Shown here in pieces: positions 1-11,700 of a stretch of 64,000 nucleotides of DNA. Position numbers and translations under genes: made by a program. The first letter of the stretch is position 1. The number at the start of each line of letters is the position of its first letter. Under the pieces are notes generated by a model that was not told the origin of the DNA, did no database searches, and worked only from the letters and a program-made list of their open reading frames with translations. The DNA is from Rotaria macrura (taxonomy: Eukaryota > Rotifera > Eurotatoria > Philodinida > Philodinidae). The stretch spans positions 186,001-250,000 of the forward strand of contig OENT01000023.1 in the NCBI GenBank assembly GCA_900239685.1. Direction: 5' to 3'.

Positions 1-1216
1 GCGAAAAAAAAACTCATTTTTCTATTTTCCTTTAGGCTTAGATAGAGCAAAAAAATAGAAGAAGAAGAAGAGTCGTAATCTATAAAAATTGCTACTTTTT
101 ATTTTTTTTTGAGTTTCTCTTATTCCAAAGGGAATTCCCAAATTGATACTCATAAATCTTGCCATGTCAACATTGAAATGAGCTTATACAATGAAAAGAT
201 TGATATATCTATTTAATACTAAAGATTAAAATGAAAAATTCCGGTAGAGAAAAAAAATCTTATTTTAGGATCTAAAATGAGTTTCTATATGTTAAGTTAA
301 TTAGATCTTCATATATGCATATGTGTTTTTAAAAAAGCGTGAAAACATCTTTGTAACCGTAATAATCATGACAAATATAGGTAAAAAGAACAACTGATCG
401 TCAAGATTGCATTTAATATGAAAAGTTATCAATTGATTTTTCTTCTTCTCTTTTCATTTTGTAAATTTTATAGATGATTTATTATTTTTCTTAAAGCTTG
501 AATGTCGTTCATTGACGCATGTATTTGCATTTGAATGAGTTTGTTTCCCCCACTCTTTTCCTTTATTTATGAGTTTTTTTTTGTTGATTTGTTTCTTCTT
601 CTTCATTTTTTTTTGGTCTATTCCTATCTATCTGTCTGCTTCTCTCTCTTATTGTCGTTCGTCCGTTGTTAGAGGCAAATACTTGATGAGTTTCGTTTCC
701 GTTTATGTGTGCATTGTCAGTGCGTCTCATCAATAATCCTAGCATACACACACACAGTTTCAGTTTTTTCTTCTTCTTCTTCTTCTTCTTCGTCTTCTTC
801 TTCGCATCTTCTTTTCTCAGAGTAGAACTATTAACATTAGTGAAACGAACGGGAGTCCTAGCATCCTATCATTTGTGTAAATGTGTGTGTATGTGTGCGT
901 TTCTTTCTCTCTAAACATTCATTTTTTTTATTAGAACTTATTGTAATTTCGGACACACACACATACACACACGCACACATAGAACCAATGAATTAAAAGA
1001 GAACGAGATAAATGTTTATAGAATAAAGTTTGAGTCTACTACTTGTAATATTGATTTTATTATTCTCGTTCGATTATAAATAGATCTGTAAAATTTTATA
1101 ACAATAACCATCTGTCATATTTCTGCCTTTGTTTTTTTTTGAAAATACAAATATCAAAAGGGAAATAAATATAAAAATAAAACAATAAAAAATGAATTTA
1201 TAAAATTAACTCTTAC
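1..1216 (-). other. Intron 1 of a zinc-finger-type gene that runs off the left edge
   Basis: This stretch follows the donor of the exon at 1217-1314 on the minus strand, so it is read as the start of that gene's first intron. It is A/T-rich with poly-T, poly-A and a TTC repeat. I see no further coding exon in it on either strand. The open frames here, such as 705-914 plus, are made of low-complexity codons. Confidence 0.5.
769..803. repeat. TTC trinucleotide microsatellite
   Basis: About eleven TTC units with a single interruption (CGTC). It lies in the putative intron of the zinc-finger-type gene and also creates artefactual open frames. Confidence 0.9.
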
Positions 1217-1314
1217 CTATTTGGTTTGCTCTGTTTTCGACGACTGCTACTATTATTGATCGGTATTGTCGGCGGTGTCTGTTGATCAGTGGTTGTATTT
1301 GTTGATTCCATCAT
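1217..1314 (-). CDS. First coding exon of a FOG/SALL/BCL11-type zinc-finger regulator (partial gene)
   Basis: A 98-nt exon on the minus strand starts with two successive ATG codons (1314 and 1311) and ends at a perfect GT donor (GTAAGA, 1216-1211). It encodes 32 residues plus two bases of a codon, ending SSSRRKQSKPNR. Seen: a Thr/Asn/Pro-rich stretch of about 22 residues followed by the basic motif RRKQSKP. Known: ZFPM (FOG), SALL and BCL11 proteins begin with MSRRKQxKP, which binds RBBP4/7 and recruits the NuRD corepressor. In those genes the first coding exon ends soon after this motif. Here the motif sits about 22 residues in rather than at the terminus. No zinc finger is visible, because the remaining exons would lie left of position 1. 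The assignment rests on this short motif and the splice position. Confidence 0.55.
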
Positions 1315-2173
1315 TATTTTTGTTCAGTTTATCGGTTTTTTTATCTTTTCTTATTTTCGTTTTAAATTTAAATCTTATAGTGGCTCCATTTATAGCGTGC
1401 TGTCATAGTGAAATTTTCGTTTTGTATTTTTTAGACAAAAAAAAAATTTTTTTTTCAGTCAATTTTCATGCGACTGAATCTGAAATAAAGAAAAGATAAA
1501 AATAAGCGTAAATTGAAATTTAGTATACTTGTTTTTCTTTTCCTTCTTCTCTTCTGCTCAACGAATCCCAATAGTAGGGAAAAAAAGTTAATTCTTTTAT
1601 TATTGTCTTCTAGTTTTTTTTTCTCGTACTCTATTGATGACCGTCACATAAAGACCGAATCTAATTATATGGCGATAGGATAGATAGAGGGAAAGAGTGC
1701 ATGTGATGATTGAAATCTTGAGAGGATGATGCTTGTTTTTTTTTGTATGTATTTATGCCATTCTAATGATGAGCGGCATCTCGGTTTTAAATCTTAAGCA
1801 CACATATGGCATTAAAAAACGATTATTATCATTCTTAATCCTCATATCTCAAAAAGACAAGTTCTGTTTTGCACATTCACTCACCCTCTAAAAAGTTGAG
1901 TAAAATAAACAAAATAAAAAGTAGTTTCAAACAAACGCTGTTGTCAAGCATACTAATATATAACACGCATCGATGACAATATAATATAAAAAAACGATGT
2001 GAAATGAATGAATGAATAAATCGAATATATATATATATCTGTATACATATATAAAACAGTATTTGTATTGTTTCTATCTTTTTTCTCTCCTTTCTCTTTC
2101 TTTATTACTTTTTTATCATCACTGTTTTTTTTTATATAAGACAGACTTATTGTTTGCATTAGTTTTTTTTTTT

Positions 2174-2199
2174 NNNNNNNNNNNNNNNNNNNNNNNNNN
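2174..2199. other. Assembly gap (26 N) between oligo-T and oligo-A
   Basis: Twenty-six undetermined bases are bordered on the left by a run of T and on the right by a run of A. The true length is unknown. The opposing homopolymers suggest either a poor-quality homopolymer join or a collapsed inverted repeat. Confidence 0.98.
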
Positions 2200-5063
2200 A
2201 AAAAAAAAAAAAGACGAACCCGAACAAGCAGAAAAAACCTTATAAAAGAGAAAGTGAAGGCTAACAGACCCAACTAAGTTTCGGTTGAATGATTTTATTT
2301 AAAAAAAAATTTTTGTTGTTTTTTTGAAATTACCTTTTTTTTTATGGTTGATCAGTAGTAAGAAAAGAAAAGAAAGAAAATGTACATATTGCTTAAATGT
2401 ATTTTATAGAAGGACATCAATTATAAAAATATTATTAATATGGATTAGATAGGAAAGAAAGAAATTTCTTCCTTAGCTTCAAACAAACTAACTTTCTATC
2501 TCTTTTTTGTCTTATTCTATGATAGTTCCTTAACTTAATGAATTTCTTCTTCTCTTTTGCTTTTGCGTATTCAGTTTTTTTTTCATCTCTTTTTTTCTAT
2601 CGTTCTAGCATCGGTCTCAGATTAATTTGGTTACACAGGAAAAAAAGGAAGGACTAGTCTATCTCTCTCTCACACACACATCATTTTATTTTAAAATACA
2701 TCGACATAGCTAAAGAAAGAACTTTGACTATAAGTAAAAGGAATAGTAGATTAAAGATGTCTATATATATATTTATATTCTCTCTCTTATCTTGTCGTCG
2801 AAATAAATGAATTAGTAAACGAGAACAAAAAGAAACTAAGAGACAGCGGATGTATGCTCTGTCTAAATTTAAAAGAAGAAATTACTTGAATTTTTACTTT
2901 TAATTAAAGACTTAAATACAAGACGAAAGTCTATTTAAAAAAAAACTTTCTCAACATCAATCGATTTTACCGGAAAATTGAATCGTCGCTGCTTGCTTCT
3001 GAATTCACTAGAATATATGACCATTATTATCAACAATTCTTTGTTATAGCACTCGAGGAAAACGATGGAATCGATGAGAAAAAAATGTAAAGAAACACAC
3101 TCGGTTATACTATCTTTCTACATATAAATATATTCGCTGGGTTAGGATGTAAGAAGAAAAAAAAAATCTCTTCGACATTTACTATACAAACTAATGCAGT
3201 CAATGCTTGTACATATACTCTTATTTAGCTCGAACTTTTCTATCTCTCTCTCTCTCTCTATCCCTACAAAGAAAAGAAAAAAACGAGAATTTTCCTAAAA
3301 TAATATTCCGAACAAACAGAAGAAGAAAAAGAAGAAATATCAAGATAGAACGCGAACGATGAATCGGTTAAAGAAACAGAAAGGAACATCATTTCTATTC
3401 TTTTTTTTTTCTTCTATTCTACATATGAAAAAATAAGATGTAATCCAGAAGAATACTATACGTAGTTTACTAATGTACTGATATCGGCTTTGCTTATGAG
3501 TTCAGTTCTTCCTTCCAGTCTTGCAAACAGGAATATGTTTATGTATATGATCGTGTTAACCGTCAATCGTTGTGATACATTGAACGAGCCGAAGAAACGA
3601 ACAAGAAAAAGAAAAGAAGATAAATAATTGGAAAAAAAGTTCGATGTGAACGAGGAAAAGAACGATCGTGCGCGAGCAAAAGTTCAACTCATCTTCTAGA
3701 TCGATTGATTGATTGAGAAAAGCATTTTGGTCAATAGTAATAACGCATCTGTACAGATATTTCTTTCTCTCATAAATTGAAGAAGCAAAAATGGCATCTA
3801 CCGGAAAGAGAAAAGATGAAGATGAGAATAGGACCAAAAGAATTTTTCTGTATTATCAAGACGAAGAAAAAAAAAAGAAGTAGTATAACTATGATCGTAA
3901 AGGATAATCCGTATTCGTTCTTTTTCTTAGTACATACAAACAACTTAACCAGATAAGAAAAAAAAACCGAAGACATAGAAAACAAGAGGAGATGAAACAG
4001 ATGTGTCAAGATTAGATTTTCCAGCATACAGAACGGAAAAGTTATTGATTATTCTAAATACTAAACTGAATATCTCTTCTATTCTATCTCTTATTTTATA
4101 TCCATACACAGATGATGATAGATATTATATTTACATTTTTTTTCCGAAAAAAAGAAAAATGATCATTCCAGATGTGTATACAATGTTTGAATAATCAAAA
4201 ATAAAAATGAAAGAATTCAATCAATCATAAAAGAACAAAGAAAACAAATATGAATGCATATTCTATTTATTTTAATATTTCAAGTATTAAAAGTATTTTT
4301 GATCTTCTTTGTATTGTTCTTTTACACATTTAAATTAAATAAATAGTCAAAAAAAAGAAGAGAAAGAAGAAGAAAAGAACGAAGTTATAATCGATGCAAT
4401 TTTACATTCTTACATACACTTACTTGTTATTTTCAAATGAAGTGAGGCCGGTGTTAGTTGCTTCTCCCTGTCTCTGTGTCTTTCGCTCTTCCCCTCTCTT
4501 CTCACACATCGGCATCTGTTCTGTTTCATTTGACTTTCAAATCAAAAAAAGAGAATACAAGAGCGAAAAAAATGTACGCAAGATGAGGACGATGCTATTA
4601 AAACACACATAGACACAAAATGTTAAAAAAAATGACTGTTATCTTAAAAAAAAGGAAAAAAAGAAACTTGCTCTTTATTCTCTCGTTTTATGAGAGTCGA
4701 TGAGTGATGATTAAAATTTTTTCTTCATTTTTGCATTTCTACAGTCCTGTTTTTTCTCACTTAATCAACAATACAGAATGAATGAATGGTTACTGAGTGT
4801 TGTTAAAAAAAAGTGCACACACGCGCTTCCCGAGAGTCCCCTTCACCTCTTTCAACAAAAACGTCGTGTTCTTTATGAGTGAGAAAAAGAAAAAAAAATT
4901 TAATTTTGTTCCATCCTTTCTTTCTCTCACATACTACTATTATTTGATATTGTCTGTCAAGTGTGTATGTTCCTTTTTTCTCTCTCGAGCCCGGTGAACA
5001 ACAGCGACCGCATGCAAACTTGAGGCCATGTTCAATCATGTCTTGAAATTAGAAAATGTCAAC

Positions 5064-5088
5064 ATATATATATATATATATATATATA
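5064..5088. repeat. AT dinucleotide microsatellite
   Basis: An uninterrupted run of about twelve AT units in the gene-poor left region. Confidence 0.9.
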
Positions 5089-6640
5089 CAACGTACGTCA
5101 CCTCAAATTGGAATTCTTATCGATACACAAGTTTAGAACGTTTTTATTCTTTCACTGTGTATTCCTATTGTTGTGTTATTGTTTAAAAAAAAAACGAGAG
5201 CGTTTTCAACTTCGATTTGAATGGCAAAGATAAAGAAAGGAGGAGAACAGACAAAACCTGCTGCCATCAAAATATATGTACGAAGAGTCAAATAGAATGA
5301 AAAAGAGCACATAAAACGCATAAATCGATCCTATACTTAAACTTGCAAATAAAAAACTTTCTCTCTCTCCCTCATTCGCCTTATATTCACATCAAAAATA
5401 TATTAAAAAAACTAAGAGAGAACTGTCACCATCGCTATTGCTGCTTTTATTCACATACACACAATTTCAATGTTTCTGTTCTCCGGACATGATGCCCGCC
5501 TACTTGAGTGAGAAAGAACTCGATAGAGACGAAGAGAAATGAAAGAGCGAGCAAGTCGATTGAAAGAATAAGAAAATGAAATATAACAACACATACATAG
5601 TATATATATATATATATGTATGAATATATACTAAAAAAAGGAAAAAAAAGTTCAAGAATCAGAAACATCACACTCGTTTGTCAAAAAACAGAAATCGCTC
5701 TAATGAGATCGGATACTGTTGTGTTATTGTTATTCTTAAAACATTGAAAGACATGAAAAATGATCGATTTCTATAACAATCTAAGAAAAAACAACGGAAT
5801 TATTTGCTAGTTCAATTTATTATTTTCAATTGCCAAACAGAGATTATTATCATCATTACTGATCTGCGTGTCGCACCTTCTATTATAAACACCCGAGGGA
5901 AAATAGAGATAACAGTAAACTTTTTAGAAATAGCTCGACATGTTTCAATCAACAAGTGTCTAGTGCGTGTGTGCATCCACCATACAATCATCAGGGGCTA
6001 GAGCCAACATAAGAGTCGTTGTCATCGAAAATTTTCATATTATTAGATTTTTCTCGCTCTCTTAGCTGTTAGCAAGAAAAAAAAATTTGTCGATTATACT
6101 CTTCCAAATACATGTATAAGACTAAGTAAAAAGAAAGAAAAAAAAAGAGAAACGATGGAAGACCACAATTGACAAGACAATTGTGTATTAAAAGAGAAAA
6201 AAAGTTTACGGAAATGAGAGAGAGCAACACACGCCGATTGAAATCTCATCGCAACGCGGTAGTGGATCATCCGAGCGCACCCCCTAATGTGTACGTCACG
6301 CGATCGTTTGCCATTTTTTTCTTTTTTTTTTTAAACGACCGAAGACAAGAAAAGGATAAGAATGAGAAGCAAAAAAATTGTCTATTCTTTATGAGATGGC
6401 GAATGAATTACTAAAAAAAAGAGCAACACAGACAAGAAGTAATTGAGAATTAGATATAGCATAAAAAAAAGAGCAGCAGGATATCTTTTGCATGCAATAA
6501 AAACATACAGGAAGACCTCAAACAGAGATAGATAAAAGTAACTCTTCATATTACTTAAACGTTGTCTAACTTAAAGAAATAGAAAAATATGTTTCAAGTT
6601 TTTTTTTTTGTTTTATTCTTCTCATTTTTTTGATTCATAA

Positions 6641-6946
6641 TTAAGAAACTCGAGATCTTTTTTTATTGTATGCATGTTTGCAGGAAGTCAAATATGAGTG
6701 TTTGACTTCTCTTTCGACAGGCTCTTTGCCTTCGTTGTGTCTTCCGTTGTAATCGTCTTCTTCTAATGATTGCTCTTCAAACCTGAAGGCGTAATGACTC
6801 TGAAAATTGGCCTCTGCATTACGATTCAACAACGACGACATCTTCTACAATTTATTCAAGCATACATGATACCAATACCAATACGAGAACTGCTCGAGGA
6901 GATAATATACTGTCATCATTCGCTTTATTTCAATTTGTCCTGCCAT
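6641..6946 (-). CDS. Candidate small two-exon gene, 79 aa, unknown
   Basis: Exon 1 (6946-6911) encodes MAGQIEIKRMMT and ends at GTATAT. A 66-nt intron ends in TTGTAG. Exon 2 (6844-6641) continues in frame for 67 residues to a TAA. The product is charged and mixed in composition (Glu, Arg, Lys, Asn, Ser), with no signal peptide, membrane segment or known motif. Unlike other open frames in the region, it is not built from homopolymer runs, and both exons join in phase. I recognise no family. It could equally be a chance open frame near untranslated exons of the left-edge gene. Confidence 0.25.
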
Positions 6947-9883
6947 TCTAATCCTACCTGAGTATTTTTTTTCTCCAATGCACAAATTTCATTCAATCTA
7001 TCTTTTTATATATGATGAGTTTTGTGTGTGAAAAAGAAGAACTCATCTTTTCTCCCCCACCCTCTCTCTCTCTCTCTGTTTCTCGTCTCTCGCTTTTTTT
7101 ACTACAGTCCAAAATATTATTTATGCATTAGCTCAAAATATTGTAAAAGAAACAAAAAAAGGAAAAATCCGACGACAAGACATGGAATAATAGTGATGGT
7201 GGTCTCATTTCATTTTTGATCTCTAGTTGCATTGCTACAGTGTAGTCGAGCCCAACACGCGACAAATTAATTTTCTAACAATAACATAAGCATGCAAAGT
7301 TCTCTATTTTTTTGCTTCGTTTTTTTTTTATGTCTGTTGATTCTTTTGTTTCATAGTCTGATTTTGTTGAGCGGTCGACATGTCTATCGTTCAATTATTG
7401 ATTAAAGTATCAATTACATTTATACTACTGTGAAAGCTCAAGCTTACCAATTTTGAATATATAAAATGTAATGTTGAATTGATAGTGAAGATGTTGTAGA
7501 AAGATGTGATGAATTTTTCTTCCCTTCTTTTTGTTCGTCTTCTCGTTTTTTTTCTTCGTCTTCTTTTTTATATGTGTGTTCTGATCTTGTTTCAAGACTG
7601 AACTATCTATCGAGAAAATAGAACACTATCCTATCAAATAAATTCGCAGTTGTAAGTTCTAGTCGAGTAGAATGGGTGTTAGACAGAATTTTTTTTTCTC
7701 TTCGTTCCATCTTTTTTTTCTCTCTCTCTCTCTTGCTCGTCTCATCTTGAATGGAAAACAGAGTTTCAAATTCCGGATGGCACTCTAACTACAGTAGCTA
7801 CGCATAGCACCATTACTACTTACTAGTGCTCAGCACACAAAGAGAAGAGCTCGTTCGGGAATGGAAAAAAAAAGAGAGAACTAAATGATAAACTCGATCA
7901 TTCCTTCGAGTTTTTTTTTTGTTAGATAGAGCTCTTATTGCTGCTTGCTACACTTGTTTGTTAGCACTCTATTCGATATAAAGAAAAAAAATCCAAAAAA
8001 TTCTTTTCTTTTTTTTGTAGCTCCTTCTTCTTTTTCTTTGTCGCTGGGTTCAATAATATGAGATAGAATTCGAACGAAGGTTCTACTTACGAAGCTTAGT
8101 AATATATCGCTAACTCAGTCACACACACACACACACAGGAAATACGCGATGAGTTTCTGGAAAAACGATTCAAAATGACCGAGTGAACAAGAATAAAGAG
8201 AGAAAGAGACATAAAAGTAAACGAAGGGAAAAAAATGAATTGATGATGATGTTCTATCTATATATCTATGGAATAGATAGTTGAAAGAAAGAAAGAAAAT
8301 GTTGAAGAATGCATTCCAGCTACGGATTAGTAGCAATTAGTAAAAACGATGGCCTCGTCAGTTTTCATTTGTTGAATAAAGAACTAAAAGCTTTATATCA
8401 ATTTTTAAGCAAAATAAACAATTGTTTAATTAATATTTTATCATACCTATTCTTTTTCATCGTTTTATGTTCTATTAAAGTTTCATTTAACATTTAAGAA
8501 TCCATGCATTATCAAACTGTTTTTCTATTTTATCAAAAGGTCTCTCATTGGCTCTCTCTCTCTCTCTATTGCACCGATGCCGAAATACAAAACGAACAAC
8601 AGAACGAAAACTGAATTATAAAAAGCAACTGAAAAAGAATTAGAAAATATATTATAAATGGAATTTTTCAATATCCACATTTCTAGCCATATGAGAAAAG
8701 AAAGCAATTTAATGAAAATTTTCCGTACATATAAATGTTTTCTTTTTTCTTCGTTTTTCCTTTTTCTTTTTTTCTTTATAATTGAAGGTTTCCTCTTGAT
8801 GTTTATTACACATTTCATATTTGTAACAATTGTCGTCAATATTATATACTTTTTTTTTGTTTTTATATTCCTCTTAGCAATTTTTTTTCCGTGCGTTGAA
8901 TGAAATAATACAATAATGATGAAGGCTTGCATTCCTAAAAAATTGATTTCCAAAACAATTAAAACGCAAGAAAGAAACGCCGAAGTATACGAGTGTGCTC
9001 ATATCGATAGATCATCCACATAGATGCTGTCAAATTTTCAGGAAACAATCAAATTGTTGCTTGACTGCTCAGTTTTTTTTATTTCTTTTCTCGAACCTTT
9101 TTTTTATTTCACTATGCAAAGAACCACACATTCACACATGATATAATCAATGTATGTCGTAAAGAAGACAATCGATAAAAAAAATGACCGAACAGGAGCA
9201 ATAGACAGACAGTTAGACAAGACATATAAATAAAAAAGTAACAAAAAAAAAGAAAAAAAAGGTAAGATCGATTTTGATTTATTAGAAGGAAGCCTTTTCT
9301 AGGTGTGCTATGTTAAAAAATTCATGTTAGACAGCTGAAGTTATGCAAGCAAAGCGAAAAAGACCATTTATTAGAATCGATAGGTTGACGATGTCGGGTA
9401 TACATAACAGTAATGAATACAAAAAAAAAGTTAACACTTGCAAGAATGAGTCAAGTGGAGACAAGAGAGAAGAAGAGAGAGAGAGAAAATAAGCGCGCGG
9501 GAAATCAATTCAAAAAAGCATTAGACCTCCGGCAATGTTAAGCGATTTTTGAAAAGAATAGAACAAAAAATGTGAGAGGAAGAATGTTGTCAGTATGAAT
9601 GAATAGGGGGCAAAAAACAGCATATTTACCGCACTCAAGTACTCTAAAGTTTGACGTGAGAGTCGATGAATAGAGATTAAAAATGTTGAACATTAGAAAA
9701 GTGCGAAACAGATGTGCGAATTAAATCAGACAGAGAAACAGAGGAAATACATTTGATGCAATTAAACAAAAGAATAAAGCATAAAGCGAACAATAAAAGA
9801 AAAGAAAAAACAAAAACGATCTCTGACTGATGAGAATTCAATTGTTCTTTTCTATTTGTCTAATTAAATATGAAGTTATTTGT
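6947..9883. other. Gene-poor low-complexity stretch
   Basis: It lies downstream of the ankyrin-repeat gene's stop and includes that gene's likely 3' UTR. It holds CT-rich, CA-rich and poly-A/T runs. The larger open frames (8525-8953 minus and 8658-8903 plus) are Lys/Ile/Phe-rich products of A/T runs. No gene is recognised. Confidence 0.5.
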
Positions 9884-11700
9884 TTAATGTTTGAGTTTAA
9901 GTTTTTCAACATCTTCCGTTAATTTATCAGCTGATGTTGTTGACGAATTTGCTTTACTGCCTGGTTTAATACCTCGTTTTTCGAGTTGTTTAGCTACAAG
10001 TTCCTTGCATTCATCGAATTCTTTTTCAACCGCTACATCATATGCATCTTTGCCTGCATAAAAAAAGTTCAATAATCAACTCCATTTAAAACTTATTTCA
10101 ATGATTTTACCTTCATTATTTCGAACAGTAGGATCAGCACCCGCACGAATAAGAGTTGTCAAGATACGTGGTTTATTAAAGAAGCAAGCAACCATAGAAG
10201 CCGTGTTGTTTTTTAAATCTTGTGCATTAACTTTAGCACCATGACTTAATAATAATTCCACACATTCGGGACTATCAACAATACCTATGTACAATTTGAC
10301 ACAAAAAGAAACAATAAGAACACGAAATAAAACACCATTAATGATTTTCATTGACATACGTACCAGCACTAGCGAAATGAAGTGCAGTACCACCTTGATC
10401 ATTACGATGATTAACGTTAGTTTCTTTATGTGAAAGTAAAATTCTATTAGAGAAATGAAAAGAAAATGTACACATGAAAAGAATGAATTCCTTTGCTTAT
10501 TTTAGCTCTGTCATACTGAACGATTTTCTTTCGATTATGTCGAGCAGCAATACTCAATGGTGTGTCACCCATAAACGCAACATTTGGATCTGCATGTGCA
10601 TTCATTAAAACCTCAACACATTCAGGTCGATCATGAATAACAGCCCTAGAAATATGAGAAAGATCGTTGACAAAAAAAAAACAAAGACGACACAAGATGT
10701 CGAAACAGATTTTCTTTTTCTAGCTCTTCCTTTTTTCTTACTTGTGAATAGCTGCCATTGAGCTTCGATCTAAATGATTGACTTGTGCACCATGTTTAAC
10801 TAATAAACGAATAAGATCAGCTCGATCTTTTTGCTATTTGGTAAAAGAAAAACAGAAAAAGAAAACATCAGCATATATTTATTTGATAAATAAATAGTTT
10901 AGATAAAACAAACATACACGTAAACTTTGTCCATGATATTCAGCATCGCATAGGACATGAATTGGTGTTAGATGATGTTCACTTTCAGTTTGATTTGGAT
11001 CGGCACCATTCTTTTATTACATTAATATCCATCAATTCAATCGATTCAATAAAAATCTCTCCTTGCTTCTTTACTCTCTACTTACTTCGATAAAAAAACG
11101 AATAATGTCAACATCACCTTCGAAACAAGCAATGATCAATGGAGATACTTGAGCTATGGGGGTACCCGTTTGTTCATGTAAAATTTCACAGCTAATACTT
11201 GGATCTTGGAAAAAGAAAACGAAATTTTTGAAAGAAATCTTCATGTACCGATGATTTCTTGTCGAATTTTTGAATTACTTGTGCCTTTTCTGATTAATTC
11301 ACGAAGACCTTTGAGCTTTTCTTCAACATTTGTTTGTGTACGATCAGTATTCCAAATAGCAATCAACAATGGATGATGTTTATCTTTGAAAGCTCGATCC
11401 GTTGAAGAACCGTTCGTTACTGCCGTATGATGTTGTTGTGTTGCTGGTTTTTCTTCACGATGTTCTCGATGGTTGTCTTTTTCACGATGACCATCTTTTG
11501 AAGTACGTGATGATCTATGTTCAACATGAGAACTACAAATACGATTAGTGTTGTATTATTGGGCATTATTTTATTATGCTTGCTGATTTGAATCGACTAT
11601 CTTACCTCGTTTTAGTGGTACTAGAAAAAAGAAAAGAAAAGAAAAGAAAACCAAAATATTAAATTTTAGTCTATCAAGTTTGCATATGATTGTACCTCAT
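9884..11700 (-). CDS. Ankyrin-repeat protein, ten exons, 376 aa
   Basis: Exons, minus strand: 11700-11696, 11620-11606, 11532-11279, 11204-11086, 11010-10918, 10833-10742, 10645-10517, 10443-10364, 10284-10111 and 10053-9884 (1131 nt with stop). All junctions keep phase. The first coding exon is only five nt (ATGAG) and the second only 15 nt. The N-terminus (about 1-65) is polar and His/Lys/Arg/Glu-rich. From about residue 66 to 320 there are consecutive ankyrin units, recognisable by pieces such as NGADPN, TPIHVL, LLVKHGAQVN, TPLSIAARHN, GTALHFASAG and LLLSHGAKVNAQD. The Lys/Glu-rich C-terminus ends KLKLKH. There is no signal peptide or membrane segment, so it is probably a cytosolic or nuclear binding protein. 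No catalytic or signalling domain accompanies the repeats, so the partner is unknown. Confidence 0.88.

Larger units (their letters stand above)
1315..6640. other. Gene-poor, low-complexity upstream region
   Basis: It lies 5' of the SRRKQ exon. It consists of poly-T/poly-A tracts, purine-rich (AAGAAG) and pyrimidine-rich (CTCT) runs, short AT and CA repeats, and one assembly gap. No recognisable coding exon, tRNA or mobile element was seen. It may hold the promoter and 5' untranslated exons of the zinc-finger-type gene, but no specific element can be named. Confidence 0.5.

Noticed and set aside
1953..2273. Open frames across the N gap on both strands
   Set aside because: They are artefacts of undetermined bases and homopolymers.
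8525..8953. Longest open frame in the left region (142 aa, minus)
   Set aside because: Built mostly from A/T homopolymer runs giving Lys/Ile/Phe strings, with an overlapping antisense frame of the same kind at 8658-8903. No splice signals or motifs.
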